Notes: a model not told the origin generated them from the letters alone. 64,000 nucleotides of DNA from Amycolatopsis tucumanensis (GCF_021654135.1 NZ_JAKGSD010000026.1:52607-116606), one strand, 5' to 3'. Shown: positions 23,390 through 32,330, counted from the stretch's first letter. Translations and numbers: made by a program.

Positions 23390-24271
23390 TCAGCGAGCCC
23401 AGGCCGACGGCTGCTCCATCCACAGCGGCAGCTGCTCACCGGCCTCGACCGCGACCGGGAGCGTGTTGCCCGGCGGGGGAAGCGCGCACGTGGTGTACGG
23501 CGAGAACCCGCACGGCCCGTTGACCGTGCGGTTGAAGTCCAGCTCGAACTCGAACGCGCCGCCGTTCGCGCTCGCCGGCCGCGGCGCGAACACCAGCCGT
23601 GCCCCGGCGAACGTGGTGACCCCGCTGGTGCGGTCCCGGAACGGGATGTGCAGCTCGTGCTCCGGTCCGGCGTAGACCTCCAGCGCGTGTTCCCCGTCGG
23701 CCAGCTCGAACACCACCCGTCCGAAGATCCCCAGGTCCTTGACCTTGTTCTCGACCACCGAGCGCAGCACCACCGGGCGGCGGCCCTCGTAGGGCTCGTA
23801 CCGCGCCGGAACGATCCACTTCGGATCGAACGGGTAGGTCGGGATCCCCAGCTCGAGCCGCCTGCTCGCCACGTACGGGTCGCGCGGCTGGATCCCCAGC
23901 TGCACGGGCTGGGACGCCTGCGCGGGGAACAGCACCGGGCTGATCGCCACGTCTCCGTGGCGCACCGCGCGGATGTCGCGCGGGCGCGCGACGTCGAAGA
24001 CCTCAGCGACGCCGTCGACCGGCCGCTCGTCGACCACCAGGCCGTCCCCGGCGGCGGCCCGCACCAGGATGCGCCGCGAGTCCTCGACCCACCATGAGCC
24101 GGGCACGTCGTCGAAGCTCTCGGGGCGGTCGCCGAGCCAGTACAGGCCGACGGGGGAGAGCAGGCCGTAGGGCTCGCTCAGGAAGTCCAGCCAGGCGCGG
24201 CGGAACTCGGTCCACTCGGCGTGCAGGCGCGCGGCGGACCGCGCTGTCCCGGCCGCGGGCAGATCAGACAC
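23390..24271 (-). CDS. DUF1684 family protein
   Basis: A 293-residue protein of unknown biochemical function. The family block is clear near the C-terminus: TFAGARLVFAP, then DFNRTVNGPCGFSPYTTCAL and PPPGNTLPV. The N-terminal part (LHAEWTEFRRAWLDFLSEPYGLLSPVGLYWL) is also typical. No signal peptide is seen. It is the last gene of the long minus-strand operon that includes the aromatase and ketoreductase, and its GTG overlaps the aromatase stop by 8 bases, so it is translated with them. A tailoring or chaperone role in polyketide assembly is inferred only from position. Confidence 0.8.
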   Translation of the reverse strand: MSDLPAAGTARSAARLHAEWTEFRRAWLDFLSEPYGLLSPVGLYWLGDRPESFDDVPGSWWVEDSRRILVRAAAGDGLVVDERPVDGVAEVFDVARPRDIRAVRHGDVAISPVLFPAQASQPVQLGIQPRDPYVASRRLELGIPTYPFDPKWIVPARYEPYEGRRPVVLRSVVENKVKDLGIFGRVVFELADGEHALEVYAGPEHELHIPFRDRTSGVTTFAGARLVFAPRPASANGGAFEFELDFNRTVNGPCGFSPYTTCALPPPGNTLPVAVEAGEQLPLWMEQPSAWAR

Positions 24272-25211
24272 GGCTCGCCTCCACGTTCTGCTTGGCCAGG
24301 TTGAGGGTGGCCAGGCTGTTGGTGCCCAGCGCCTCGCGCACCGTCCGGCGCGCCGACGCGAGCGTGGCCTGCGGTCCCAGTATCTCGGTGACCTTCTCCG
24401 GCCGGAGGACGACGGTGTGCCGCGAGGTGGCCTGGACGCCGTCGCCGGTCTCGGTGAACCGCCACCGTCCGGTGTGGGCGGACATGATCGGCGGGACCGT
24501 GGTCTGCTTGTAGACGATGCTCTCGCCGGGGAAGCACACGCGGACCGACTTGGTGGTGTGGACCGAACCGTCGGCCGAGCGGGTGTCCATGTCGATCGTC
24601 TGCACGCCACCGGTGTCCTCGGTGAACGCGAGCCGGGCGACGTGGGGCAGGCGTTGCTCCCACAGGTCCGCGCGGTACACGAAGTCGTAGACCTCGGCCA
24701 GCGATCCGCGCACGGTCACCGAGTCCTCGAACGAGAACACCAGCTCCGCCCGCCGCTCGCCGAGCTCGGCCGCCGCGCGCAGGGCGTCCAGCTCGGCCCC
24801 GGTGTTGCGGTCGATCGCCGCGGTGACCCACTCCACGTGGGCGGGGTCGTCGTTCTCGACGGAGAAGTCGTGCCGGAACTCGACCAGCGTCGTGCCGTCG
24901 CCGCCGTCGCCGATGAGCCACTCGCCGCCCATGCCGAGCACCGGCGGTGAGCTGACCTCCTGGCGGAAGGCGACGCGCAGCGCGACCGGGTCGAGCTCCC
25001 GCCGCGAGGTCCAGTCACGCACCTCGCCGTTGGCGAAGGCCCAGATCCGCAGCAGCTCGGTGCGGTCGTCGCCGCCGAGTTTCTCGACGTGCACGGTGGG
25101 GGAGAAGGTGTGCGGCCAGCCGGAGGTGTCCGCGACCAGGTCGTAGACCACCCGTGGTGGCGCCGCGATCGCCACCGTGTGGTGGGTGTGATGGAGTGCC
25201 GGTGTCGGCAT
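24264..25211 (-). CDS. Didomain aromatase/cyclase (ActVII-like)
   Basis: A 315-residue protein with two START/Bet v1-like polyketide cyclase domains (about residues 8-150 and 165-310). The first begins HHTVAIAAPPRVVYDLVADTSGWP and the second has VRGSLAEVYDFVYRADLWEQRLPHV. Didomain aromatase/cyclases such as ActVII act on C9-reduced chains, closing the first ring between C7 and C12 and dehydrating it. This fits the adjacent ActIII-type ketoreductase, 23 bases upstream. ATG at 25211 with GGGAGCA before it. Confidence 0.92.
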   Translation of the reverse strand: MPTPALHHTHHTVAIAAPPRVVYDLVADTSGWPHTFSPTVHVEKLGGDDRTELLRIWAFANGEVRDWTSRRELDPVALRVAFRQEVSSPPVLGMGGEWLIGDGGDGTTLVEFRHDFSVENDDPAHVEWVTAAIDRNTGAELDALRAAAELGERRAELVFSFEDSVTVRGSLAEVYDFVYRADLWEQRLPHVARLAFTEDTGGVQTIDMDTRSADGSVHTTKSVRVCFPGESIVYKQTTVPPIMSAHTGRWRFTETGDGVQATSRHTVVLRPEKVTEILGPQATLASARRTVREALGTNSLATLNLAKQNVEASRV

Positions 25212-25234
25212 CGTTGCTCCCTTGGTGTCGTGGT

Positions 25235-26017
25235 TCAGTAGTTGCCCAGCCCGCCGCACACGTTGAGCGCCTGCGCGGTGATGGAGGCGGCCACGTCGGA
25301 GACGAGGTAGCCGACCAGGCCGGCGACCTCGTCGGCCGTGGTGTAGCGGCCGAGCGGGATCTTGGCCTGGAACTTCTCGAGAACGTCGTCTTCGGACACC
25401 TCCCAGTGCGCGGCGTAACCCTGCCGGACCCGTTGCGCCAGCGGGGTTTCCACGTAACCGGGGCACACCGCGTTGACCGTGATGCCGGTCTTGGCCAGCT
25501 CCAGCCCGACCGCTTTGGTGAACCCCACGACGCCGTGCTTGGACGCGGAGTACGGCGCGCCGAGCACCACGCCCTGTTTGCCGCCGGTCGAGGCGATGTT
25601 GACGATGCGGCCGGCCGGCCCCTCCAGCAGCCGCCCGGTGGTCAGGACCTCCTTCGTCACGCGGAACACGCTGGTGAGGTTGGTGTCGATCACGTCGAGC
25701 CACAGCTCGTCGGCGATCGTGGCGGTCTCGCCGCCGCCGTTGCGCCCGGCGTTGTTGACCAGCACGTCGATCCGGCCGTACTGCTCCGTGGCGGCGGTGA
25801 CCGCGCGGCGGATGTCCTCGGCCGAGGTCACGTCCGCGGTGGTGCCGGAGACCTCCAGCCCCTCGCCGCGCAACTTCTCCACCACCGTGGCGACGTTGCC
25901 CGCGTCGCGGGCGACTCCGAACACGGAGACGCCCCGCTCCGCCAGCGTCCGGGTGACGGCAAGGCCGATGCCGCTGGTCGCGCCGGTCACGAACGCCACC
26001 TTCGGGGAATAGCTCAC
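25235..26017 (-). CDS. Type II polyketide C9 ketoreductase (ActIII-like SDR)
   Basis: A 260-residue short-chain dehydrogenase whose length and C-terminus match the actinorhodin ketoreductase. It has the TGATSGIG nucleotide motif, NNAGRNGGG, a catalytic S-Y-K set (IASTGGKQGVVLGAPYSASK), and the ending ITAQALNVCGGLGNY, which is characteristic of this subgroup. It reduces the C9 carbonyl of the nascent poly-beta-ketone with NADPH. GTG start at 26017 with AAGGAG upstream. It lies 38 bases after the ABC ATPase gene and 23 bases before the aromatase gene on the same strand, so importer and polyketide genes appear to share a transcript. Confidence 0.93.
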   Translation of the reverse strand: MSYSPKVAFVTGATSGIGLAVTRTLAERGVSVFGVARDAGNVATVVEKLRGEGLEVSGTTADVTSAEDIRRAVTAATEQYGRIDVLVNNAGRNGGGETATIADELWLDVIDTNLTSVFRVTKEVLTTGRLLEGPAGRIVNIASTGGKQGVVLGAPYSASKHGVVGFTKAVGLELAKTGITVNAVCPGYVETPLAQRVRQGYAAHWEVSEDDVLEKFQAKIPLGRYTTADEVAGLVGYLVSDVAASITAQALNVCGGLGNY

Positions 26018-26055
26018 TGTGGTCCAGCTCCTTCGGTGAGACGACGGTTTCGCCC

Positions 26056-27663
26056 TCAGCGTGTGCCCGCCGGGTACAGGCTGTCTGGAGTCGCTCTCGA
26101 AGCCGTCGCCGCCTTCGGGATCGCGTCCAGCAACTCGCGCGTGTAGTCGTGGCCCGGGTTCGTGAACAGGGCTTCGGTGGCGCCGGCCTCCACGATCCGG
26201 CCCCGGCGCATCACGGCGACCCGGTCGCACAGCTGGCGCACCACGGCGAGGTCGTGGGAGATGAACACGTACGCCAGGCCGAACTCGGCGCGCAGCTCGG
26301 CCAGCAGGTCGAGGATCGCGCTCTGCACGGTGACGTCCAGCGCGGACACCGGTTCGTCGCACACCAGCAGCCGCGGCTCGAGCGCGAGCGCCCTGGCGAT
26401 CGCCACCCGCTGCCGCTGCCCACCGGACAACTCGCCGGGTCTGCGGGTGAGCAGGTCGCGCGGCAACCGGACCAGGTCGAACAGCTCGGCCACCCGGGCT
26501 CGCCGGGACCGGCGGTCGCCGATCCCGAAGGCTCGCAACGGTTCCGCGACGCTGCGCCCGGCGCTGAACCGTGGATCCAGCGCCGTGTAGGGGCTTTGCT
26601 GGATCAGCTGCACCGTCCGGCGCAGCGCCCGCAGACGGCCCCCGGTCGCCGTCGCCGTGTCCGTCCCGTCGAGCACCACCCGGCCCGCCGACGGGCGGTC
26701 CAGGCACGCGATCAGGCGCGCCACCGTGGACTTGCCGGACCCGGACTCGCCGACCAGACCGAGCGCCTGGCCCGGAGCGACCGCCAGGGTCACCCCGTCC
26801 ACCGCGGGGGTCTCCTGGCCGGGGAAGCCGCGGCGCAGCTGCTCCACCTCGACGAGCGGGTGCGAGCGATCCGTGGCGGGCGGTTCGGGCGCCCGCCCAC
26901 CGGGGACGCTCGCGACCAGCGCCCGCGTGTAGTCGTGCGCGGGACGACTGAGGATCAGTCCCGCCGGGCCGTGCTCCACGATCTCGCCCGCGCGCATCAC
27001 GAGCACCCGGTCCGCCCGCTCCGCGGCGACGGCGAGGTCGTGGGTGATGAGCAGCACCGCGATGCCCAGCTCCCGGCTCAGGCCGCCCAGGTGGTCGAGG
27101 ATCACCCGCTGCACCGTCACGTCCAGCGCGCTCGTCGGCTCGTCGGCCACGATCAGTGCGGGCTCGGCGGCCAGGGCGATCGCGATCAGCACGCGCTGCC
27201 GCATTCCGCCGGAGAGCTCGTGCGGGTAGCGCCGGGCCAGTTTCGCCGCGTCCGGCAGGCCGGCGGTGGTCAGCAGCTTCACCGCATCCGCCGCGGCCCG
27301 TTCTCCCGCCGCGAGGCGGTGGATCCGGCGCACCTCGGCGACCTGTTCACCGATCCGCTTGACCGGGTTGAGATAGGCCAGCGGGTCCTGCGGGACGAGG
27401 GCCACCCGGGAGCCGCGCAGCTGCCGCATGCGCGACTCCGCCGCCCGGGTCAGCTCCTCGTCCCCGAGGGAGATGGTCCCGCCGGTGATCCGGCCACCCG
27501 GGGGCAGCAACCGCAGCACGGCGTGCGCGACGGTGCTCTTGCCGGAGCCCGACTCGCCCACCAGCGCGACGGTCTCGCCGCGGGCGACGGTGAAGTCCAC
27601 GCCCCGCACCGCCTCGGCGCCACCGTAGGCGACGCGCAGACCGTCCACACGCAACAGCGTCAC
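26056..27663 (-). CDS. Fused double ATPase of a peptide-type ABC importer
   Basis: A 535-residue protein with two nucleotide-binding domains. Domain 1 has GESGSGKSTVAH, LSGGMRQRVLIAIAL and LIVADEPTSAL. Domain 2 has GESGSGKSTVARL, LSGGQRQRVAIARAL and LLVCDEPVSALD. Both end with the DYTRALVASVPGG / DYTRELLDAIP extension of the oligopeptide family. It is a homologue of the fused ATPase at 8187, with the same gene order around it. The GTG start overlaps the permease stop by GTGA. It is encoded directly upstream of the ketoreductase gene. Confidence 0.9.
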   Translation of the reverse strand: MTLLRVDGLRVAYGGAEAVRGVDFTVARGETVALVGESGSGKSTVAHAVLRLLPPGGRITGGTISLGDEELTRAAESRMRQLRGSRVALVPQDPLAYLNPVKRIGEQVAEVRRIHRLAAGERAAADAVKLLTTAGLPDAAKLARRYPHELSGGMRQRVLIAIALAAEPALIVADEPTSALDVTVQRVILDHLGGLSRELGIAVLLITHDLAVAAERADRVLVMRAGEIVEHGPAGLILSRPAHDYTRALVASVPGGRAPEPPATDRSHPLVEVEQLRRGFPGQETPAVDGVTLAVAPGQALGLVGESGSGKSTVARLIACLDRPSAGRVVLDGTDTATATGGRLRALRRTVQLIQQSPYTALDPRFSAGRSVAEPLRAFGIGDRRSRRARVAELFDLVRLPRDLLTRRPGELSGGQRQRVAIARALALEPRLLVCDEPVSALDVTVQSAILDLLAELRAEFGLAYVFISHDLAVVRQLCDRVAVMRRGRIVEAGATEALFTNPGHDYTRELLDAIPKAATASRATPDSLYPAGTR

Positions 27664-28508
27664 CAGGACTCCCGTCGCCGTCGTTCCAGTGCCCGGGCGA
27701 CGCGGTTGGTGGACAGCACCACCACAGCGATCACCAGCCCGGGGAAGGTCGTGAGCCACCACGCCGCGCGCAGGTAGTCGCGGCCGCCGGCCACCAGCGC
27801 GCCCCACTCCGGGGTCGGCGGCGCGGCGCCGAAGCCGAGGAAGCTCAGCGCCGACACGGTCAGCAGGATCGAACCGATGTCCAGTGCGGCCAGCGACAGC
27901 ACCGGACCGGCCGAGTTCGGCAGCACGTGCGTCACCAGCACACCGGGGCCGCGCACCCCGCCGCCACGGGCCGCGGTGACGAAGTCGGCGTGGCGCACCG
28001 TGAGCACCTCGGCCCGGGTCACCCGCGCGAAGTTCGCCACGCTCACCACACCCACCGCCACCGCGACCTGCAGCACACCGAACCCCAGCGCGGTCACCAG
28101 CGCGAGGGCCAGCAGCAGGCCGGGGATCGCGAGCAGCACGTCCATCAACCGCATCAGCGCGCCGTCCAGCCAGCCGCCGGCGTAACCGGCGAGGGCGCCG
28201 ATCACCGCGCCCGCGACCAGTGCGACTCCGACCGCGACCACGGTTGCGCTGAGTGAGAGCGCCGCGCCGTGCACGACCCGCGCGTAGAGGTCGCGGCCGA
28301 GGTAGTCGGTGCCGAACCAGTGCTCCGCGCTGGGCGGCCGCAGCCGCTGCGCGGCGACGCCCTGGATCGGGTCCTGCGTGGTGAACAGCCGCGGCGCCAG
28401 CGCCCATGCGACGACGACCAGCAGCACGAGCACCGACAGGACCAGACCGGGTTGCCGCGCCAGCGCGCGCAGCCGGGACCGGGACCGGGTTGCGGCCAGG
28501 GCGGTCAC
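27660..28508 (-). CDS. ABC transporter permease, DppC-like
   Basis: A 282-residue permease with LFTTQDPIQGVAAQRL, the subfamily hallmark WFGTDYLGRDLYARVVHGA, and a C-terminal LSFLGFGAAPPTPEWGALVAGGRDYL typical of DppC/OppC proteins. Six membrane helices are expected. Both ends overlap neighbours by GTGA. It forms the channel with the next permease. Confidence 0.9.
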   Translation of the reverse strand: MTALAATRSRSRLRALARQPGLVLSVLVLLVVVAWALAPRLFTTQDPIQGVAAQRLRPPSAEHWFGTDYLGRDLYARVVHGAALSLSATVVAVGVALVAGAVIGALAGYAGGWLDGALMRLMDVLLAIPGLLLALALVTALGFGVLQVAVAVGVVSVANFARVTRAEVLTVRHADFVTAARGGGVRGPGVLVTHVLPNSAGPVLSLAALDIGSILLTVSALSFLGFGAAPPTPEWGALVAGGRDYLRAAWWLTTFPGLVIAVVVLSTNRVARALERRRRESW

Positions 28509-29467
28509 CGCGACCTCACCACCGGGCGGACGCGCGGGTCCAGCAGCGGGTAGATCGCCTCCACCACGAGGCTGACCACGACGTAGACCACCGCCGCGAG
28601 CACGACCAGGCCCAGCACGACGGGCAGGTCCTGGTTGGACACCGCGTCCACGGTGACCGCGCCGAGCGCGTGGCGCCCGAACACGGTCTCCACCACCACG
28701 GCCCCGCCGAGGAGGTTGCCGACCAGGATCCCGGTGATCGTCACCGCGGGCAGGCTCGCGTTGCGCAGCGCGTGGCGGAACAGGATCCACACCCGGCTCG
28801 CGCCCTTGGCCTGCGCCAGCTGGACGTAGGGCTGCGCCAGGGTCTCCCGCAGGCTCCGGCCCAGCACCTGCGCGACGATCGCCGCGGTCGGCACCGCGAG
28901 CGTGATCGCGGGCAGCACCAGGCTCGCGAACCCGTCCCCGCCGGTCGCCGGGAACAGCGACCAGTGGAACGCCAGCAGCTGCAGCAACAGCAGGCCGAGC
29001 CAGAACGACGGGATCGACACACCCGCCGCCGGTACGGACTCCAGGACCTGGCGGAGGAACCCGTTGCGGGTCAGTCCGGCGAGCAGGGCGAGCGCGACAC
29101 CGGCGCCCAGCGCCAGCAGCAACGCGAACGCGGCCAGGCCCGCGGTCTGCGGCAGGGCCCCCAGGACCAGGCCCCGCACCGGTTCCCCGGTCTGCACCGA
29201 GGCACCGAAGTCACCGGTGACCGCCCGGCCCAGCAGCGTCAGGTACTGCTCCCACAGCGGCCGGTCGAAGCCGTAGGCGCTGCGCAGCTGCGCGGCCTGC
29301 GCCGGGTCGATCACGGCCGTGTCACCACCGGCCTTCTGCGCGAGCATCAGCGTGACCGGGTCGCTGGGCAGCAGGTACAGCGCGACGAACGCGCCGGTGA
29401 ACGCCGCCCACACGACGAACACCGCCTGACCGGCGCGGCGGAGCGCCCGGGACAGAACGCCCGGCAT
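28505..29467 (-). CDS. ABC transporter permease, DppB-like
   Basis: A 320-residue permease beginning with a membrane helix (AGQAVFVVWAAFTGAFVALYLL), followed by LPSDPVTLML and YGFDRPLWEQYLTLLGRAVTGDFG, the conserved N-terminal domain of DppB/OppB proteins. It starts one base after the binding-protein stop and overlaps the DppC-like gene. Confidence 0.9.
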   Translation of the reverse strand: MPGVLSRALRRAGQAVFVVWAAFTGAFVALYLLPSDPVTLMLAQKAGGDTAVIDPAQAAQLRSAYGFDRPLWEQYLTLLGRAVTGDFGASVQTGEPVRGLVLGALPQTAGLAAFALLLALGAGVALALLAGLTRNGFLRQVLESVPAAGVSIPSFWLGLLLLQLLAFHWSLFPATGGDGFASLVLPAITLAVPTAAIVAQVLGRSLRETLAQPYVQLAQAKGASRVWILFRHALRNASLPAVTITGILVGNLLGGAVVVETVFGRHALGAVTVDAVSNQDLPVVLGLVVLAAVVYVVVSLVVEAIYPLLDPRVRPVVRSR

Positions 29468-29468
29468 G

Positions 29469-31040
29469 TCAGGACAGCCAGGCGTCGTAGAACGAGACGC
29501 CCGAGGTCGCGGTGAACCCGATCCCGTGCACCTTGTCGCTCACCCCGATGACCAGCGCCTGCTCGTTGACCGGGATGACGTGCGCGTCCTCCACGAGGCT
29601 GCGCTGGGCGTCGGCCGCGGCCCGCTGCCGCACCTGCGGGTCCAGCGATCCGGCCTGCGTGGCCAGCGCCGCCTTGAGCGGGTCCGCATCTGTCAGCTGC
29701 GCGCGGCCGAACAGCGTGCGCAGCACGTCCGGGTCGGCGCGGGTCGAGTTGAGCAGGAAGAAGTCGAAGTTGCCCGCGGCGAACTGGGACTGCAGCTCGG
29801 AGATCTGCAGCTGCCGCAGGGTCAGCTCGATGCCGACGGTCTTCAGCTGTTGCTGGATCAGCTCCAGGCTCTGCGGCCTGCCGAAGATCACGTCCAGGCT
29901 CAGCCGGACGCCGTCGCGGACGCGGACACCGTCGGGTCCGGGACGCCAGCCCGCCGCGTCCAGCAGTGCCTTAGCCCCGTCGGGGTCGTAGGCCAGTGCT
30001 GTGCCGAGGTCGGTGTAGCCGGGCGTGGTCGAAGACAGCACGCTGGTGGCCGCCCGGTACCGCGGGCTGAGGAACGTGGAGATCACCTCGGGGCGGTTGA
30101 CCGCCTTCTGCAGCGCCTGCCGCACGGTCTTGTCCTGCAGCACCGGGCGCCGCTCGTTGGGGTAGAGGCTCAGCACCACGCCCGGGTTGTTGTGGCTGAG
30201 CAAGGTGAACCCGTTGCCGTCGAACTGCGGCTCGTCCTGGGGCGCGATGTTGCTGCTCACGTCGAGCTGACCGGAGGACAGGCTGCCGGTGCGGGTGGCG
30301 GCCTCGGGCAGCACCTTGATCTCGATGCGGTCCAGGTAGGCGTCGCCGGTGTGCTGCCACGACGGCGGGCCCCACGCGTAGCCCTGGCGCTTGGACAGCA
30401 CGATCTCCTGCTTGGCGGTGTAGGAGGTCAGCACGAACGGGCCGGTGCCGACGATCTTGCCCGCGCAGCGCTCGGCCGCGGGCACCGCGAGCGAGCCACG
30501 CGACAGCACGGCCAGCGCCGGGGTCGAGGTGGCCTGGAGGAACTGCGCGTTGGGCGACGCGAACGTAACGGTGACGGTGCGCGGGTCGGGGGCGGTGACC
30601 GCGGTGACGCCGGCGAGGTTGGCGCCGGAGTTGCTCGCGGTGGCGCCCAGTTTCGTGATCCCGTCCAGGTTGTCCTTGACCACGTTCGCGTCCAGCGCGG
30701 AGCCGTCGCTGAACGTCACGCCCTCGCGCAGGTGGAACGTGAAGCTCTTCGCGTCCGGACTGACCTCCCATGACGAGGCCAGTGACGGCACGATGTCGCC
30801 CGAGCGCGGGTCCTGGTAGGTCAGCGACTCCAGGACCTCGAGGTTGGGGCCTTCCCCGGCCTGCTGGGGGTCGAGGCACGAGGGCGTGTAGTCCAGTCCG
30901 AAGCGGAGCGTCCCGCCCGGACGCGGGGTGCCGGCGTCGCCCGTGCTGCCCGTGGAACTCGCCGAGCACGCGGCCAGGGCCGAGGCCGCGGCGACCGCCA
31001 GCGCGAGCGCGCCGGTGCGCCTGTGCGCGATCTTTCGCAT
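29469..31040 (-). CDS. ABC transporter substrate-binding lipoprotein, family 5
   Basis: A 523-residue extracytoplasmic binding protein. The signal peptide is basic (MRKIAHRRTG), then hydrophobic, with lipobox LAAC at about residue 24. Family blocks GGTLRFGLDYTPSCLDPQQ, LASSWEVSPDAKSFTFHLREG and VGTGPFVLTSY are present. The ligand is not predictable; peptides, sugar-peptide conjugates, metallophores or aromatic acids are all known for this fold. It starts 29 bases after the KASIII gene and so is likely transcribed with it from SARP box E, giving a peptide-type importer under polyketide control. Confidence 0.88.
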   Translation of the reverse strand: MRKIAHRRTGALALAVAAASALAACSASSTGSTGDAGTPRPGGTLRFGLDYTPSCLDPQQAGEGPNLEVLESLTYQDPRSGDIVPSLASSWEVSPDAKSFTFHLREGVTFSDGSALDANVVKDNLDGITKLGATASNSGANLAGVTAVTAPDPRTVTVTFASPNAQFLQATSTPALAVLSRGSLAVPAAERCAGKIVGTGPFVLTSYTAKQEIVLSKRQGYAWGPPSWQHTGDAYLDRIEIKVLPEAATRTGSLSSGQLDVSSNIAPQDEPQFDGNGFTLLSHNNPGVVLSLYPNERRPVLQDKTVRQALQKAVNRPEVISTFLSPRYRAATSVLSSTTPGYTDLGTALAYDPDGAKALLDAAGWRPGPDGVRVRDGVRLSLDVIFGRPQSLELIQQQLKTVGIELTLRQLQISELQSQFAAGNFDFFLLNSTRADPDVLRTLFGRAQLTDADPLKAALATQAGSLDPQVRQRAAADAQRSLVEDAHVIPVNEQALVIGVSDKVHGIGFTATSGVSFYDAWLS

Positions 31041-31069
31041 GTGTTCTGTCCTTCGCTGAGCGCGGCCTG

Positions 31070-32185
31070 TCAAGAGCCGGCTGGGTGGTCCTGGCTGCCG
31101 AGCCTCGGTTCGGCCGGTCGAAAACCGCTGGAGTCTGGCTGGTGGCGGGGCGCCGGTTCCCACTCCGCGGGCACGGCGGTCAGCTCGGCGACGGCGCACG
31201 ACCAGCTGAACCCGGCACCGACCCCGGCGAACAGCAGCCGCTGGCCGGGCCGGGCGCGCCCGGAGAGCACGAGCTGTTCCAGCCCGGCGAACTGGTCGCC
31301 CGCGCCGAGGTGCCCGATCGTGCGGCCCCACGGCCAGGTGGTGGCGTCCAGGTCGATATCCCAGGCCTTGAGATACCCGGCGGTCAGGCGGCGCAGGCCG
31401 AAGTGCGGCAGCACGAACCAGTCGATGCCGGACAGGTCGGCCTCCGCGTCCTTCAGCGCGGTGGTCAGCGCGTCCCGCTGGCCCTCGACGACCTTGCGCA
31501 CCGCCGCGCCGACACCGGCGGAGGCCAGGTAGTCACGTTTGAGGACCTCGAGATCCATCGGGGCGCGCACGCTGAAAGGCATGCGCCCGAACGGGTCGTC
31601 GCCGCGGTGCATCCGTTCCAGGGTCGGGTCGGACACCGTCGCGACGCTGCGCACCACCGCGAATCCGCCGTGGTTGGTCAGGACCGCGGCGGTGCCGCCG
31701 TCGCCGTAGACGGTGCCCGGATCGCTGCGCCACCGGTCGAACCCGGGCATCCCGAAGGTGTCGCCGGTGGTCACCAGCGCGGCAGCGGGGGAGTCCTGCC
31801 CGCGCAGCACGTGCGCCGCCAGTTCGAGACCGGCCATCCCGCCGTTGGACAGCTGCCGGATCTCCACCGCGGGGCACCGGCTCCCGCCGACGGCGTCCTG
31901 CACGTGCGAAGCCGGGGCCCACAGGTCGTGGCCCTGGTAGTGCACGTCGGCGTGCAGCACGATGCGCAGGTCCTCCGGTGCCACGCCGGAGCGGCGCATC
32001 GCCCGCACCGCGGCCTCGGCGGCCAGCTCGGCGGCCGAAGCGGTTTCGGACACCGACACCGACACGATGCCGGTCTGCTCGGCGACGCGCCGGTCGCACT
32101 GCCCGGACGCGAGTGCGTCGGCGGTGCGCACGCGATCCGGCAGCGCGCTCGCCACCGCGGCGATGTGGAGTTCTTCGGTCCGCAC
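31070..32185 (-). CDS. KASIII-like starter-unit enzyme with Ser nucleophile (DpsC/CerJ-like)
   Basis: A 371-residue FabH-fold protein. The usual catalytic cysteine is replaced: the block reads VEIRQLSNGGMAGLELAA with Ser at about residue 113. A histidine in FVLPHFG (about 261) matches the FabH His. The FabH Asn position is replaced within TIGHLGAGD, which has His (about 292) and Asp (about 297) five residues apart, as recalled for the DpsC/CerJ group. DpsC selects propionyl-CoA to prime daunorubicin, so a non-acetate starter is expected. GTG at 32185 with GAAAGG upstream. It is the first gene of the long minus-strand operon and divergent from the acyltransferase gene. Confidence 0.85.
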   Translation of the reverse strand: MRTEELHIAAVASALPDRVRTADALASGQCDRRVAEQTGIVSVSVSETASAAELAAEAAVRAMRRSGVAPEDLRIVLHADVHYQGHDLWAPASHVQDAVGGSRCPAVEIRQLSNGGMAGLELAAHVLRGQDSPAAALVTTGDTFGMPGFDRWRSDPGTVYGDGGTAAVLTNHGGFAVVRSVATVSDPTLERMHRGDDPFGRMPFSVRAPMDLEVLKRDYLASAGVGAAVRKVVEGQRDALTTALKDAEADLSGIDWFVLPHFGLRRLTAGYLKAWDIDLDATTWPWGRTIGHLGAGDQFAGLEQLVLSGRARPGQRLLFAGVGAGFSWSCAVAELTAVPAEWEPAPRHQPDSSGFRPAEPRLGSQDHPAGS

Positions 32186-32312
32186 GTGCCCTTTCCCGTC
32201 TCTCGTGGCGGCAGCCGCCGGCCGCGCTCGTTCGTGGCGAAAACGGCCGGCGGCTCGTGGCGGACCGGGTCGGCCGCCCTGTCCGGCGGCGGCGGATCGC
32301 GCGGCACCGCCG

Positions 32313-32330
32313 GCCCGACCATGGTCGGGC
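32313..32330. repeat. 18-bp perfect palindrome in the divergent PKS promoter region
   Basis: Positions 32313-32330 read the same on both strands, with centre ACCATGGT and arms GCCCG and CGGGC. It overlaps the -10 of SARP box E, so a dimeric regulator bound here would block the KASIII promoter. Confidence 0.7.

Noticed and set aside
26065..26100. Another TCCAG-like repeat near the end of the ABC ATPase gene
   Set aside because: It lies inside the coding sequence, lacks the 11-bp partner and has no -10 at the right distance.
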